Source: [Clostridium] ultunense DSM 10521
GTDB taxonomy: Bacteria; Bacillota; Clostridia; Tissierellales; Tepidimicrobiaceae
Assembly: GCF_000511955.1 (NCBI RefSeq)
Contig: NZ_AZSU01000003.1
Span: 698,384-762,383 of the forward strand
Length of the DNA stretch: 64,000 nucleotides
Direction of reading: 5' to 3'
Shown in pieces: positions 17,276-26,887 of the stretch. Within the stretch, counting starts at the first letter, position 1; every line of letters starts with the position of its first letter. Below the pieces are notes generated by a model. That model searched no databases and was not told the DNA's origin. It saw only the letters and a program-made list of their open reading frames with translations. The translations under genes were made by a program, and so were the position numbers.

Positions 17276-17402
17276 GAAAATCACCTCTCACTATTATTTA
17301 AAGGTATAACTACCTTTAGTGCTTATATAAGTCTTAAATCTTTAGTGAAAAGGATTCCCTTAACATAATAAGTATACTAATATTTTTAATAGGTTAGAGC
17401 CA

Positions 17403-17436
17403 TAAAAAAATCCCCAACCTTCATAGTTAGGGATTA
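17403..17436 (-). terminator. Terminator of cobalamin riboswitch 1
   Basis: On the minus strand ATCCCTAAC pairs with GTTGGGGAT around a 7-nt loop and is followed by seven T residues. It stands between the aptamer and cbiM, about 130 nt before the cbiM start, and is the likely expression platform that stops transcription when cobalamin is bound. Confidence 0.85.
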
Positions 17437-17465
17437 ATATGCATTCATCAATTGCATAAAGATAA

Positions 17466-17656
17466 GCCTATCCTTCCCACCGAAGGTTACTTTAAATAAA
17501 CTATTAGGCAGGTCTCCTGACTTATGATCATCCTACTCTCAACACCTTCCCGAGATATTCTCAGTGGTATAAGTTGATTTCGTCCCAATTTACAGTAGCG
17601 GGGGCTGTACTGGATTTACACCAGTTTCCCTTTTAATCTAATAGAACCTAATGTTT
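17466..17656 (-). promoter_or_regulatory. Cobalamin riboswitch 1 (cbiM-cbiJ operon)
   Basis: The minus strand contains the B12 box core ACAGCCCCCGCTACTGTA, preceded by GGGAAACTGGTG and TCCAGT, which form the P3-P6 part. It continues with the paired TTGAGAGTAGGA region, AGTCAGGAGACCTGCC (the conserved 3' B12 segment) and CCTTCGGTGGGAAGG, which supplies the kissing-loop arm. This is a class I cobalamin aptamer. A 63-nt stretch (17528-17590) is identical to riboswitch 2. Confidence 0.95.
17528..17590 (-). repeat. 63-nt direct repeat, copy 1 (inside riboswitch 1)
   Basis: This stretch is identical base for base to 30939-31001 and in the same orientation, 13.4 kb apart. It belongs to the riboswitch aptamers. 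After a one-base difference in a T run the identity goes on for about 39 nt more through the B12 box. Confidence 0.9.
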
Positions 17657-17679
17657 CTAATATTTAATTTTCTAACTTC

Positions 17680-17708
17680 ATTTTATCATAAGACAATTTT
17701 TTCTGCAA
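17680..17708 (-). promoter_or_regulatory. Sigma-A-type promoter for the cbiM operon
   Basis: Reading the minus strand, TTGCAG (17708-17703) is followed after exactly 17 nt by TAAAAT (17685-17680), just before the riboswitch aptamer. It lies in the short gap after the ChlI-ChlD stop, so the cbi operon can start by itself. No experiment supports it here. Confidence 0.6.
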
Positions 17709-17725
17709 GAATTCTTATTATACTT

Positions 17726-19804
17726 TCAACTAAAGTAACTTGCTTTTCTAAAATTTATACTATTCTTTACAAAGGTAAATATTTCATCCGCTCTTAAATC
17801 CTCTAACCTATAATAATTAGCATTCATACACATTGCAATCTCTTCTGCTAAATGAAGTTTTATATAGTCTTCTTCCGTATCTATAACTATATTTTGTATT
17901 CCCTCTGATGCTATTTTCTCTGCCACTTCTAATGCTTCTTTATGGGGATCCTTCCCTTGAAAAGATGTATTACCTCTTCCATCCGTCACTAATACCATTA
18001 CCGGTATAATATCTGGGTCTTTTTTTATTGCAGCTTTTAATACCTTATATCCTCTATATATTCCTAATGACAATGGGGTCTTGCCTCCTGTTGGCAACTC
18101 CTCCAACTTTTTATGAGCTAAATCAACACTTCTTGTGATACCAAGAATAAGCTCTGCCTCTTCCTTTCTAAACGCAACCATTCCAACACTATCCCTTTTT
18201 TGATATGCATCTGTAAGAAGTGACATTATAGCGCCCTTTACAGCTTCCATCCTCTTTTGTGCTCCCATAGAACCACTAGCATCTACCACAAACAAAATAG
18301 TGCTTCCCGTTCGCTTTTCTCTCACCTTTTCCCTCAAATCATATTCCCTTATAGCCAAGGCAAGACCATTTTTATCCCTAGAACTTTGATAAAGGGCTGC
18401 AGCTCTCAAGGTTGCACCAAAAGCTATATCTCTAGGTTTGCCCTTTGGAAAAGTATATCGTACATATCTTCCTTGAAGTTCTCCTGTCTTGATAATACTC
18501 CTTCTACCACTACCCTTTCTCTTTCTTCTATCTAAAGGTTTGATATCCAGATCCTTTACTTTAAATATATCTCCAATTTTATCTATGCTTTCCTCATCTG
18601 AACTTTGAGAGTTATTCATATCATCGGTATCTTCTCTATTATCATCTTCATCATCCTCATATTCTGTATCATCATTATCATCTTGAAATTCTTCCTCTTG
18701 TTCTTCTTCCAATGGAGTCTCATCCGAAGTTTCTTGATTTTCTAATTCTTCATTGCTACTTCCCTGATCTTGTCTATCTTCTTCATTGTTTTCATCTTCC
18801 TTTTCTTCTTCAGATTCTGAAACATTTGGAGGAATATCTCTCATTCTATGAGGAAGTGCCAACTCTGAAGCTTCTTTCAAATCTTCAATAGTAATATTCT
18901 TTCTCCCATCTAGAACTGCAATAGCCTTAGCTGCTTCAACTATTACAATTTCTGCTCTATGGCCACTACAATTTGCCCTCAGAGATATTTCCGAAGCAAG
19001 CTTCATAGCATCTTCTGATACCTTCACATCTAGTATTAGCTCTCTTGCTTTTTCAATTTTAGACCATATCTTCTCATCTTCTTCCTTCCATTTATTCGTA
19101 AATAGTAACGGATCATTTTCATATTCAATTCTTCTCTTTATAATCTTTACTCTTTCATTTAAATCTTCACTTCCTACAACATCTACATAAAGACCAAATC
19201 TATCTAAAAGTTGAGGTCTAAGACCTCCTTCCTCAGGATTCATAGTACCTATCAGTACAAAAGAACAATCATGAGTAAAAGAAATTCCTTCTCTCTCCAC
19301 ATGATTTATACCTGACTGAGATACTTCTAAAATGGCATTTACAATACTCTCACTTAAAAGGTTTACCTCATCTACATAGAGGATATTTCTATTTGCCATA
19401 GCTAATATACCTGGTTCAAATTTCTTTTCTCCTTTTTTTATAGCATGTTCTATATCAAGAGTTCCTACCACTCTATCCTCTGTGGCACTAACTGGCAGAT
19501 CAATAACCTTCATCTTTCCTTTCTTCTTTGAAAATTCTTCGCCTTTTTCATATCTTTCAAGGCATATATCACACATAGAACTTACATCATAAGGATCACA
19601 GCCAAAGATACATCCTTCTATTTCATCTTTTTCAGGCAAAAGCTCTTCAAAAGCCCTTACAGCAGTGGATTTAGCAGTTCCCTTTTCTCCTTTTATAAGA
19701 ACTCCACCTAAATTAGGATTTATAACATTTAATATCAATGCTTTTTTCATAGTTTTCTGTCCTACAATAGCAGTAAATGGATATAATTTCTTCTTATTTC
19801 TCAT
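17726..19804 (-). CDS. Fused ChlI/ChlD-type chelatase AAA-VWA subunit
   Basis: A 692-residue ATPase partner of the CobN-type chelatase. Residues 1-320 are a BchI/ChlI-like AAA domain: FTAIVGQ start, Walker A GEKGTAKST, ILYVDEVNLL, GTMNPEEGGLRPQLLDRFGL. Residues about 325-400 are a very acidic linker rich in Glu, Asp and Asn. The C-terminal third is a von Willebrand A domain with the MIDAS motif DASGSMG near residue 505 and a TDGRGN segment. Four cysteines in a CIFGCDPYDVSSMCDIC region near residue 65 are typical of the cobaltochelatase-like branch. It is last in the riboswitch 2 unit, 23 bp after the radical SAM gene. Magnesium is not excluded as metal, but the B12 riboswitch favours cobalt or a corrin-related role. 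Confidence 0.88.
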   Translation of the reverse strand: MRNKKKLYPFTAIVGQKTMKKALILNVINPNLGGVLIKGEKGTAKSTAVRAFEELLPEKDEIEGCIFGCDPYDVSSMCDICLERYEKGEEFSKKKGKMKVIDLPVSATEDRVVGTLDIEHAIKKGEKKFEPGILAMANRNILYVDEVNLLSESIVNAILEVSQSGINHVEREGISFTHDCSFVLIGTMNPEEGGLRPQLLDRFGLYVDVVGSEDLNERVKIIKRRIEYENDPLLFTNKWKEEDEKIWSKIEKARELILDVKVSEDAMKLASEISLRANCSGHRAEIVIVEAAKAIAVLDGRKNITIEDLKEASELALPHRMRDIPPNVSESEEEKEDENNEEDRQDQGSSNEELENQETSDETPLEEEQEEEFQDDNDDTEYEDDEDDNREDTDDMNNSQSSDEESIDKIGDIFKVKDLDIKPLDRRKRKGSGRRSIIKTGELQGRYVRYTFPKGKPRDIAFGATLRAAALYQSSRDKNGLALAIREYDLREKVREKRTGSTILFVVDASGSMGAQKRMEAVKGAIMSLLTDAYQKRDSVGMVAFRKEEAELILGITRSVDLAHKKLEELPTGGKTPLSLGIYRGYKVLKAAIKKDPDIIPVMVLVTDGRGNTSFQGKDPHKEALEVAEKIASEGIQNIVIDTEEDYIKLHLAEEIAMCMNANYYRLEDLRADEIFTFVKNSINFRKASYFS

Positions 19805-19827
19805 ATGTGAATGCTCCTTTCACTAAA

Positions 19828-20846
19828 CTAAGTTTCCTTCTCTACAATTTCAAAAGATGTTTTTCTCAAGGTACAATCCTGTTCTGTAATAACCCCATTT
19901 TTATTTATTATCCCTCTAGCCGGACAAGCTCCTTGACAAAAGGATTTGTACTTGCAATTTTGACATCTTGCAGATGGAATAATTTCAACTTTTATATTTT
20001 TAATAGTTTTCTCATCTAACACATTGCCCATATAATATTCTTCCAATCCTACTAACGAACCACAAGGATAAATATCTCCATTTGGAAGAACTACAGCTGA
20101 ACCTCCATAAGATGCATGGCAGTATACTCCACATTTTGGTGGATTATAGAGCCTCTTCCTAGCTTCTTCTATCTCCCGTATGATAACCTTTTTTCCTGAA
20201 ATGCTTTCTATTTTTTTGTCCTTAGATAGGCCTTCTCTAAAGAGCTTTTTATATCTAGGGGTGAAGCTTCCATAACTTCACTTTTGGTATCAATAGCTCT
20301 TCCAGTCAGCCTCAAAAGATCAAGACCTATACCTCCTACATTGCCAAGATAATATGCAATATCCACTAGTTTATCTAAGTATTCAATATTTCTATCTGTA
20401 ACAACGCAATTTATATTTGCCATTATTCCTTCTTCTCTTAAAATACTCATTCCTCTCAATACATCTTTTGAGTTTCCTCTCAAATATTCATTTATTTCAA
20501 TAGGACCATCAAAGCTAACACCCATAGCAATATTCATCTTTTTTATATGTCTTGCTATTTCATAATCTATAAGAGTACCATTTGTCTGCATTTGAAGTAT
20601 TGCAGAAATATTATTTGATTTTATATAGTCATATAATCTTTCTACCAATTTAAAATTTAAAATTGGCTCTCCTCCAGCAAATTGAAGCTTTATACAATTT
20701 TCTCCACACAAATCTATTGCTCTTTTAGCCACTTCAAAATTCATATACTCCTTATGCTTTCCAGCATCAGCATAACAATATCTACATCTTAAATTGCAAT
20801 CTCTAGTCAACCACAACACTAAAAATCTAATATTCCCAAATGCCAC
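19828..20846 (-). pseudogene. Radical SAM/SPASM protein split by a -1 frame change
   Basis: The N-terminal part (20846-20208, GTG start with GGGGGT site) has the radical SAM cluster motif CNLRCRYC, the GGEPILN motif and a normal barrel. The frame stops with TAG at 20208. The other frame (read from about 20210 to 19828) continues without loss through a SPASM-like region: CGVYCHASYGG, DIYPCGSL, then CQNCKYKSFCQGACPARG and a last CTLRKTSF. One more A in the A7 run, or a -1 slip on it, joins the two into about 340 residues. It may be a real frameshift mutation, a homopolymer error in the sequence or recoding. It lies between CobN and ChlI-ChlD, so it probably matures a peptide or acts on a tetrapyrrole in that unit; the substrate is unknown. 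Confidence 0.8.
20211..20217 (-). other. A7 slippery heptamer before the stop of the radical SAM gene
   Basis: In the coding strand the reading frame is ACA AAA AAA TAG, so the heptamer has the classic X XXY YYZ phase A AAA AAA directly before the stop codon. A -1 slip or an extra A by polymerase slippage gives AAA AAA ATA GAA and restores the SPASM half. Confidence 0.6.
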
Positions 20847-20860
20847 AAATATACCCCCAA

Positions 20861-23800
20861 CTATAGATGTACTTCAATATCCCCTTCAATTTCAACATAT
20901 AACTTCCTCAACTTTTCAATACTCTCATCTTTTGCATTCCACATTCCTCTTTGATGAGCTTCCAAAAGCCTTTCAACCATACTATAAATAGCCCATGGAT
21001 TCACGCTCTGTATCCATTTTCTTCTCTCATCATTAAAAAGATAGGCTTCAGAAATTCCCTCATACATCCAGTCCTCAATAACATCAGAAGTAGCATCCCA
21101 TCCAAAAGCTATATCCATCATAAAAGAAATCTCTTGAGCTCCTTTATATCCGTGTCTTTTAAGTCCTTCAAACCATTTTGGATTCAATATTTTTGCACGC
21201 ATTATTCTAGCAGTCTCTTCATTTACATCTTTTAGCTTTGTCCTTGAAGGATCACTGGTATCTCCACAATAAGCTCTAGGTTTTTTTCTAGAATGAGTTC
21301 TTACAGCAGCTATAAGCCCTCCATGATAATTATAAAAATCATCACTATCAAGCATATCAATTTCCATAGAGGATTCATTCTTCACTGTGACATCAGTATT
21401 AGAAAGTCTTCTTGCAAAAACTTCTTTTACTTTCTTTCCATATACATTCTTTTCATATGCATGCCCGCCCCATAGGGTGTATACATCCCCAAGGTCCGTT
21501 ACATCCTCCCAATTCTTGCTGTTTATCAAAATACTTACTCCAGCCCCATAAGTCCCTGGAGGGCACCCAAATATCCTCATTAAAGATTCTTCCTTTGCCT
21601 CTTCAAAATTAACTCCCTTTTTCGTGAGTTCCTCAATGTCATTAAGTACATGTTTTCTTATATAGTTATCCTTCACATCTTCATCAAGAGAAGCAACTGT
21701 ATTTACAGCATCCTCAACAAGCTCTATAAGGTTTGGAAAAGTATCTCTAAACAATCCTGATATCCTCAAAGTTACATCTATTCTAGGTCTTTTTAACTCT
21801 TCAAGAGGTATAACTTCAAATCCCACTACTTTGTCAGTATTTTCTAACCATTTAGGTTTCACACCCATTAAATAGAGAATCTCCGAAATATCATCACCAT
21901 AGGTTTTCATAGTCTCTCCCGAATACACTATTATAGCAATACTCTCTGGAAGTTTCCCTTCTTCTTCCAAATATCTATTTAGCAAATCATCCCCCAGTTT
22001 TTTGCCTACTTCATATGACGCCCTTGAAGGTATTTTGGTAGGATCTACAGAATAAAAATTCCTCCCTGTTGGAAGTATGCTTACATTTCCTCTAGTTGGA
22101 CAACCAGAGCCTCCTGGTGGTATAAAATTTCCCTTTGTTCCTTCTATAAAATACTTTATTTCATCAGTAGTACTGTCCAATTTTGCCTTCACAACTTGAG
22201 ATGCAAAGGCTAAGACTTCTTTAAACTGAGAAAAATTTTTTCCATCATATTCAGGAATTATTTCATGTAGTACACAATCTATTTTTTCTATATCATAGCC
22301 ACTTTTTCCAAACTCTTTAATAACTTTCCTAGACAATTCATCCAGTTCATCAAGAACCATTATATTTGTCTTCCCAGTCTCATCTAATTCATAAGGGTGG
22401 TCCTTTAAATAGCCATATTCAAGCTCATATCCATTACAAATAGCTTCCATGAGGGAAGGCGTATCTCCATTTTTAAGTCTCAAAAGGGCAACTACTAGAT
22501 TGTCACATCTTTCATCCTTAGGAACCTCTCCAAATATATGAAGTCCATCTTTAACTAACGAACCCTTTATCTGATCTATCCAGCCATGAAGTTTTTGAAT
22601 AAATTCTTCAAAATTTTCTTCCATATCCTTCTTTTCAAGCTTTAAATCCACGTCCATATTGTGTTCAATGGCTAAGTCTATAATATCCCTCTTTATATAA
22701 ACTACCTTTCCTGGATCCCCTTGTATTGCATGATAGTATTGTTCGATAAGCTCATCAAGCTCTTCAATATAATCATAGGAACCACTCTTCATAAGTGAAG
22801 GAATCAAGTGATCAATTATAGCACAATATGATCTTCTCTTTGCTTGCATGCCTTCACCCGGAATATCTATAATATATGGATAAATATTAGGTATATCATC
22901 AATACATATATCAGGATAACATTCTTCAGAAAGGGCAATTTGTTTCCCTGGAAGCCATTCTAAAGTTCCATGAGTTCCTACATGAACAATAACATCTGCC
23001 TTAAATACATTCTTGATCCATTTATAATAGGCAATATACTGATGAGGGCATACAATATCTGTACTATGATAAACTTCATCTGCTTTTTCTTCATATCCTC
23101 TAGCAGGCTGGAGGCCTATGAATATATTTCCGTTCAATATCCCTGGTACAGGCATATTGCCATCATACACCATAAATTCTCCCGGTACTTCTCCCCAGTC
23201 ATGCTCCATCTTGTTTTGAACTTTTTGTGGAAGATCTTCAAACCATTCCTTATATTGATCCTTATTTATAATATCAACACTTTTTTCAACAACTCTATCT
23301 GCAGTAAGCCATCTATTGTCATTGCTCACAGCATCAATTATTCTATTTATGATTTCATCTCCATCTTGAAAATCATATTCAGTATGTATTCCTATATCCT
23401 TTAGAGAATTCACCATATTATAAACAGCCCTAGGACTATCTAGCCCATAGGCACATCCGATCATATCGTTTCTAGGTGGAATATTGTGAAATATAATAGC
23501 TACCCTTTTATCTTTATTTAATTTTTTTCTTAGCTTAGCCCAGTTTAGTGCAAGTCTTGTTATCTTTTCTATCCTTTCCTTTATAGGCTTATCCACTGTT
23601 CTTTCTCCTAACTCACATTTCTCCGTTTTATGATAGGAAAAAGCACTAGTTATAAGCTGCCCATCAAACTCTGGCTGATATACACTGCAAGACAAACTTA
23701 TGTTATCAAGACCCCTTATTGAATTTTCCCATTCATCATATTCTTGATATGAAAGTATAGCTTGAAGTACTGGTACTCCAAGCTTTTCAAATATACTGTT

Positions 23801-24610
23801 TGTAACAATATTCTGACCATCTCCAGGACTTCCAAGAGTGGTTTGTGAAAAACCCATAGTATTTATAACTGCATCTACAACAGGCTTTCCATCTATCATT
23901 AAAAGATTATTAATTGTCCAATCTATTCCCTTTCTCCCAATAGATTCATCAGGAGCTGAACTTGTATATATAGGTAGAGGAATACCTCCATATTTCTCTA
24001 TGGCTTTTATGAAATAATCTATAGCCTCTGTATTGTTTGTATGCATATAATTGCTATAAAATAGTATCCCTATAACTGGTTTATTGGTATTCTCTATTTT
24101 CCCTAAATACTCTTGTACATTTATATCTTTCCCTGGATAGTATATGCCTTCCCAAACTGAAAGCTTAGGCAAATCGTACTCATATCTCTTTTCTCCAAAG
24201 ATAGAAGCTATATATAAAATCATATTATAATAATTGTATTTTTCTTCCTTATCATAATAATTTATAATTCTTAAATACTGTTCCTGTTTAAGTCCTGTTT
24301 TCTTAAAAAGTACTCTGTTTTCCTCACTTAATCCTGATTTTATAAACATTTTTTTGTTCCCTGAAAATTCCTCTATAATCCTATTGAAATTTCTATAAAA
24401 TCCAATTCCTCCATGAAGAGCTATAAATATAAAATTAGATGAACGTATTTTCTCTATACATTCAAATAGCTTTTTTTCATCTCCATCTATTTCCTCTATA
24501 CTCATAAATTCAGCATCTATCTCTTCTGGATAATTGTCATCAGCAATATTTTTTGCTTCTTTTAAAATATATCCTCTAGAATCACCTAATAGAAATAAAA
24601 TTTTAAACAT
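20861..24610 (-). CDS. cobN: CobN-type metal chelatase large subunit
   Basis: A 1249-residue CobN/BchH family protein, the porphyrin-binding subunit of three-part chelatases. Typical segments are VIHVGTHGTLEWLPGK-like VIVHVGTHGTLEWLPG, DIPNIYPYIIDIPGEG, CPTRGNVSILPTGRNFYSVDP, FGCPPGTYGAGV, LWGGHAYEKNVYG and GYKGAQEISFMMD. The ATG at 24610 has GGGG 8 nt upstream; a GTG one codon earlier is possible. Together with the ChlI-ChlD fusion it forms a complete ATP-driven chelatase. The anaerobic cbi pathway already has CbiK, so CobN may act on another tetrapyrrole or act in repair or salvage; which one is not visible. Confidence 0.9.
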   Translation of the reverse strand: MFKILFLLGDSRGYILKEAKNIADDNYPEEIDAEFMSIEEIDGDEKKLFECIEKIRSSNFIFIALHGGIGFYRNFNRIIEEFSGNKKMFIKSGLSEENRVLFKKTGLKQEQYLRIINYYDKEEKYNYYNMILYIASIFGEKRYEYDLPKLSVWEGIYYPGKDINVQEYLGKIENTNKPVIGILFYSNYMHTNNTEAIDYFIKAIEKYGGIPLPIYTSSAPDESIGRKGIDWTINNLLMIDGKPVVDAVINTMGFSQTTLGSPGDGQNIVTNSIFEKLGVPVLQAILSYQEYDEWENSIRGLDNISLSCSVYQPEFDGQLITSAFSYHKTEKCELGERTVDKPIKERIEKITRLALNWAKLRKKLNKDKRVAIIFHNIPPRNDMIGCAYGLDSPRAVYNMVNSLKDIGIHTEYDFQDGDEIINRIIDAVSNDNRWLTADRVVEKSVDIINKDQYKEWFEDLPQKVQNKMEHDWGEVPGEFMVYDGNMPVPGILNGNIFIGLQPARGYEEKADEVYHSTDIVCPHQYIAYYKWIKNVFKADVIVHVGTHGTLEWLPGKQIALSEECYPDICIDDIPNIYPYIIDIPGEGMQAKRRSYCAIIDHLIPSLMKSGSYDYIEELDELIEQYYHAIQGDPGKVVYIKRDIIDLAIEHNMDVDLKLEKKDMEENFEEFIQKLHGWIDQIKGSLVKDGLHIFGEVPKDERCDNLVVALLRLKNGDTPSLMEAICNGYELEYGYLKDHPYELDETGKTNIMVLDELDELSRKVIKEFGKSGYDIEKIDCVLHEIIPEYDGKNFSQFKEVLAFASQVVKAKLDSTTDEIKYFIEGTKGNFIPPGGSGCPTRGNVSILPTGRNFYSVDPTKIPSRASYEVGKKLGDDLLNRYLEEEGKLPESIAIIVYSGETMKTYGDDISEILYLMGVKPKWLENTDKVVGFEVIPLEELKRPRIDVTLRISGLFRDTFPNLIELVEDAVNTVASLDEDVKDNYIRKHVLNDIEELTKKGVNFEEAKEESLMRIFGCPPGTYGAGVSILINSKNWEDVTDLGDVYTLWGGHAYEKNVYGKKVKEVFARRLSNTDVTVKNESSMEIDMLDSDDFYNYHGGLIAAVRTHSRKKPRAYCGDTSDPSRTKLKDVNEETARIMRAKILNPKWFEGLKRHGYKGAQEISFMMDIAFGWDATSDVIEDWMYEGISEAYLFNDERRKWIQSVNPWAIYSMVERLLEAHQRGMWNAKDESIEKLRKLYVEIEGDIEVHL

Positions 24611-24659
24611 CACATCATCCCCAGTTAAGTATATTTTCCTATCACATTAATCATCTGTT

Positions 24660-25835
24660 TTAAAGATAATCAACTATATTATCTATCATTGATGATATAG
24701 AATGATATTTAACTAATTTATATTCAGCATTTTCATCTCTTAATGATAGGATCTTCACCCCTTCTTGTGATGCAAATCGAAGTAAATCATAATTGCCCTT
24801 GTTGATCCCTACCAAACTTACTCCAGAATCTATAACAGCATGGCAATCTTTTATGTACTCTTTGGCCTCATCTATTTTTTTCGGTTTTATATCTACAAAG
24901 CAATCCTCTACTATCGTTTTGTAGGCTAATGTTTTAGATGCATTGTAATCAATATCATTTTTGAATAATATTCCGCTATAAAATCCAATACCTTTTTTAT
25001 TTAATGCTCTATATATCTTTGTAGCTTTTCCTCCTCCACCAACAACAAAAACTTTAGGAGACTCTATCACTCTTGGCAACTCAATATTTCCTATAATTGT
25101 ATTAAATGAACCACTGTTCAAATCATAGACTTCATTTACTGCTTCATCTGTTATTACATCCTCTGGTGTCCCATATTTATATATCTTGCCATTCTTAATC
25201 AACAATACTTTATCTGCAATTTTAGGCACTAGATCAATTTCATGCAATGACATAATTATTGTTTTATTCTTATCTAAAGATAGCTTTCCTAATATATTCA
25301 ATAAATCTATTTTGAATCGAATATCTAAAAAAGATGTAGGCTCATCTAATACCATAATATCTGATTCTTGACATATTGCTCTTGCAATCATAACCCTTTG
25401 TTTCTCTCCATCACTCAATGCTTTAAACTCTTTATGTCTTAAACTTTGACCATCAACAATTTCTATAGACTCATTGATAATCTTCCAATCTTCATCAGTC
25501 AATTTCCCAAAATGATTAGTATAAGGATATCGACCTGTTGCTACTACTTCCTCAGCAGTCATCATTTCAGGGGAAATTTTCTCCGTCAGTACTATAGACA
25601 TTTCCTTAGCTCTATCCTTGTTAGATAAAACATTCAGATCTTTGCCTAATACTGTTATTGAACCATCTAACCGTTTTATATGATCTATAATGGTTTTCAA
25701 TATTGTAGACTTTCCACAGCCATTTGGCCCCAATAAGCAAAGGATTTCTCCTCTGCTTAAATCAATATTAATACCATCAACAACTATTCTTTGTTGATAT
25801 CCTACTTTTAAATCCTTTGTTAAGAAAAAAGTCAT
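24660..25835 (-). CDS. ABC uptake ATPase with a C-terminal extra domain
   Basis: A 391-residue protein. Residues 1-250 are a FecE/BtuD-type ATPase: Walker A GPNGCGKST, signature LSDGEKQRVMIARA, Walker B IMVLDEPTSFLDI, switch LHEIDLV. Residues about 265-391 are an added domain beginning ESPKVFVVGGGGKATKIYRALNKKG, which looks like a small nucleotide-binding or Rossmann-like fold with a glycine-rich loop. It starts inside the permease stop (4-bp overlap). Corrinoid, cobalt complex or other tetrapyrrole is the likely cargo because cobN follows in the operon. Confidence 0.85.
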   Translation of the reverse strand: MTFFLTKDLKVGYQQRIVVDGINIDLSRGEILCLLGPNGCGKSTILKTIIDHIKRLDGSITVLGKDLNVLSNKDRAKEMSIVLTEKISPEMMTAEEVVATGRYPYTNHFGKLTDEDWKIINESIEIVDGQSLRHKEFKALSDGEKQRVMIARAICQESDIMVLDEPTSFLDIRFKIDLLNILGKLSLDKNKTIIMSLHEIDLVPKIADKVLLIKNGKIYKYGTPEDVITDEAVNEVYDLNSGSFNTIIGNIELPRVIESPKVFVVGGGGKATKIYRALNKKGIGFYSGILFKNDIDYNASKTLAYKTIVEDCFVDIKPKKIDEAKEYIKDCHAVIDSGVSLVGINKGNYDLLRFASQEGVKILSLRDENAEYKLVKYHSISSMIDNIVDYL

Positions 25836-26848
25836 ATACCCTTCCTCCTATTTATCATCATATAAATGACTATAGGTGCTCCAATAAATGAGGTTACGGT
25901 ACTGATACTTAGCTCAATAGGAGAGCAAATGGTTCTAGCTAAATAATCCGACAACAAACAAAAACTAGAACCTAGTAAAAATATCCCTGGTATAAGAGCC
26001 TTAGGTTGTGAGGTTTTCATAATCAATCTAGTCAAGTGAGGAACAGAAATTCCCACAAACGAAATAGGTCCTGCAAAAGCAGTAACACAAGCAGAAAGTA
26101 TGCTAGATAAAGTTATTAATATTATTCTAAAGGTCTTAATATTGATCCCCATACTTTTAGCATAACTTTCACCTAATAAATATCCTTCCAAGGGCTTAGA
26201 CAAAATAAATGTAAAAATAATTGTCGGTATTATAATAACAGTAGATACTTTTAGCATATCCCAAGTTATTCCTGAAAAACTTCCCATAGACCATATTGTA
26301 AGACTTGCTATCTTTTCTCGCTCAGCAAAAGTGATCATAAGGTTTGTCCCAGCTGATGCAATATATCCAAGCATAATTCCAACTACTATTAATGTAGAAA
26401 TATCGTCTACCTTTCTTGCAAATATTAATACAAACAGCATAGCTAACAAACTACCTACAAAAGAAGCTATAAAAACGTTTAATGGTCCTGCATTGAATAT
26501 TTTCAAATTGAAATTTGTTAGGAGGAAAATTCCAACAAACAATCTTGCCCCTGAAGAAATTCCAAGAACATAAGGGCCTGCTATGGGGTTTTTGAAAAAA
26601 GTTTGTAGTAAAAACCCCGAAATAGCTAATGCACCTCCAAATAATATGCTACTTATTATCCTTGGAATTCTAATTTTATATAGGATATTATGCTCTAAAG
26701 TCGATAACTCCCTATTTTTAAGAAGAACATCCTTCAAATCACCTAATGTGAAATCAATGGATCCAGATACTATGTTCACTACAATTGCAAATATCATGAA
26801 TATTATTAAAGTGATTAATATGATACTGGATCTCTTATTCCTACTCAT
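25832..26848 (-). CDS. FecCD/BtuC-type ABC transporter permease
   Basis: A 338-residue permease with about ten hydrophobic segments. Family motifs are RIPRIISSILFGGALAISG, FFKNPIAGPYVLGISSGA, AFAGPISFVGISVPHLTR and the end IELSISTVTSFIGAPIVIYMM (parts of the FecCD signature). It lies 39 bp after a binding lipoprotein gene and overlaps the ATPase gene, so the three form one uptake system. Confidence 0.9.
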   Translation of the reverse strand: MSRNKRSSIILITLIIFMIFAIVVNIVSGSIDFTLGDLKDVLLKNRELSTLEHNILYKIRIPRIISSILFGGALAISGFLLQTFFKNPIAGPYVLGISSGARLFVGIFLLTNFNLKIFNAGPLNVFIASFVGSLLAMLFVLIFARKVDDISTLIVVGIMLGYIASAGTNLMITFAEREKIASLTIWSMGSFSGITWDMLKVSTVIIIPTIIFTFILSKPLEGYLLGESYAKSMGINIKTFRIILITLSSILSACVTAFAGPISFVGISVPHLTRLIMKTSQPKALIPGIFLLGSSFCLLSDYLARTICSPIELSISTVTSFIGAPIVIYMMINRRKGI

Positions 26849-26887
26849 AATACCTCTCCAATCTTTAAATATAGTATTTAATTGAGG

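Noticed and set aside
19828-20046. A separate 72-residue Cys-rich gene after the radical SAM gene
   Set aside because: Its frame continues upstream without a stop into the SPASM region, so it is the end of the frameshifted radical SAM gene, not an own gene.
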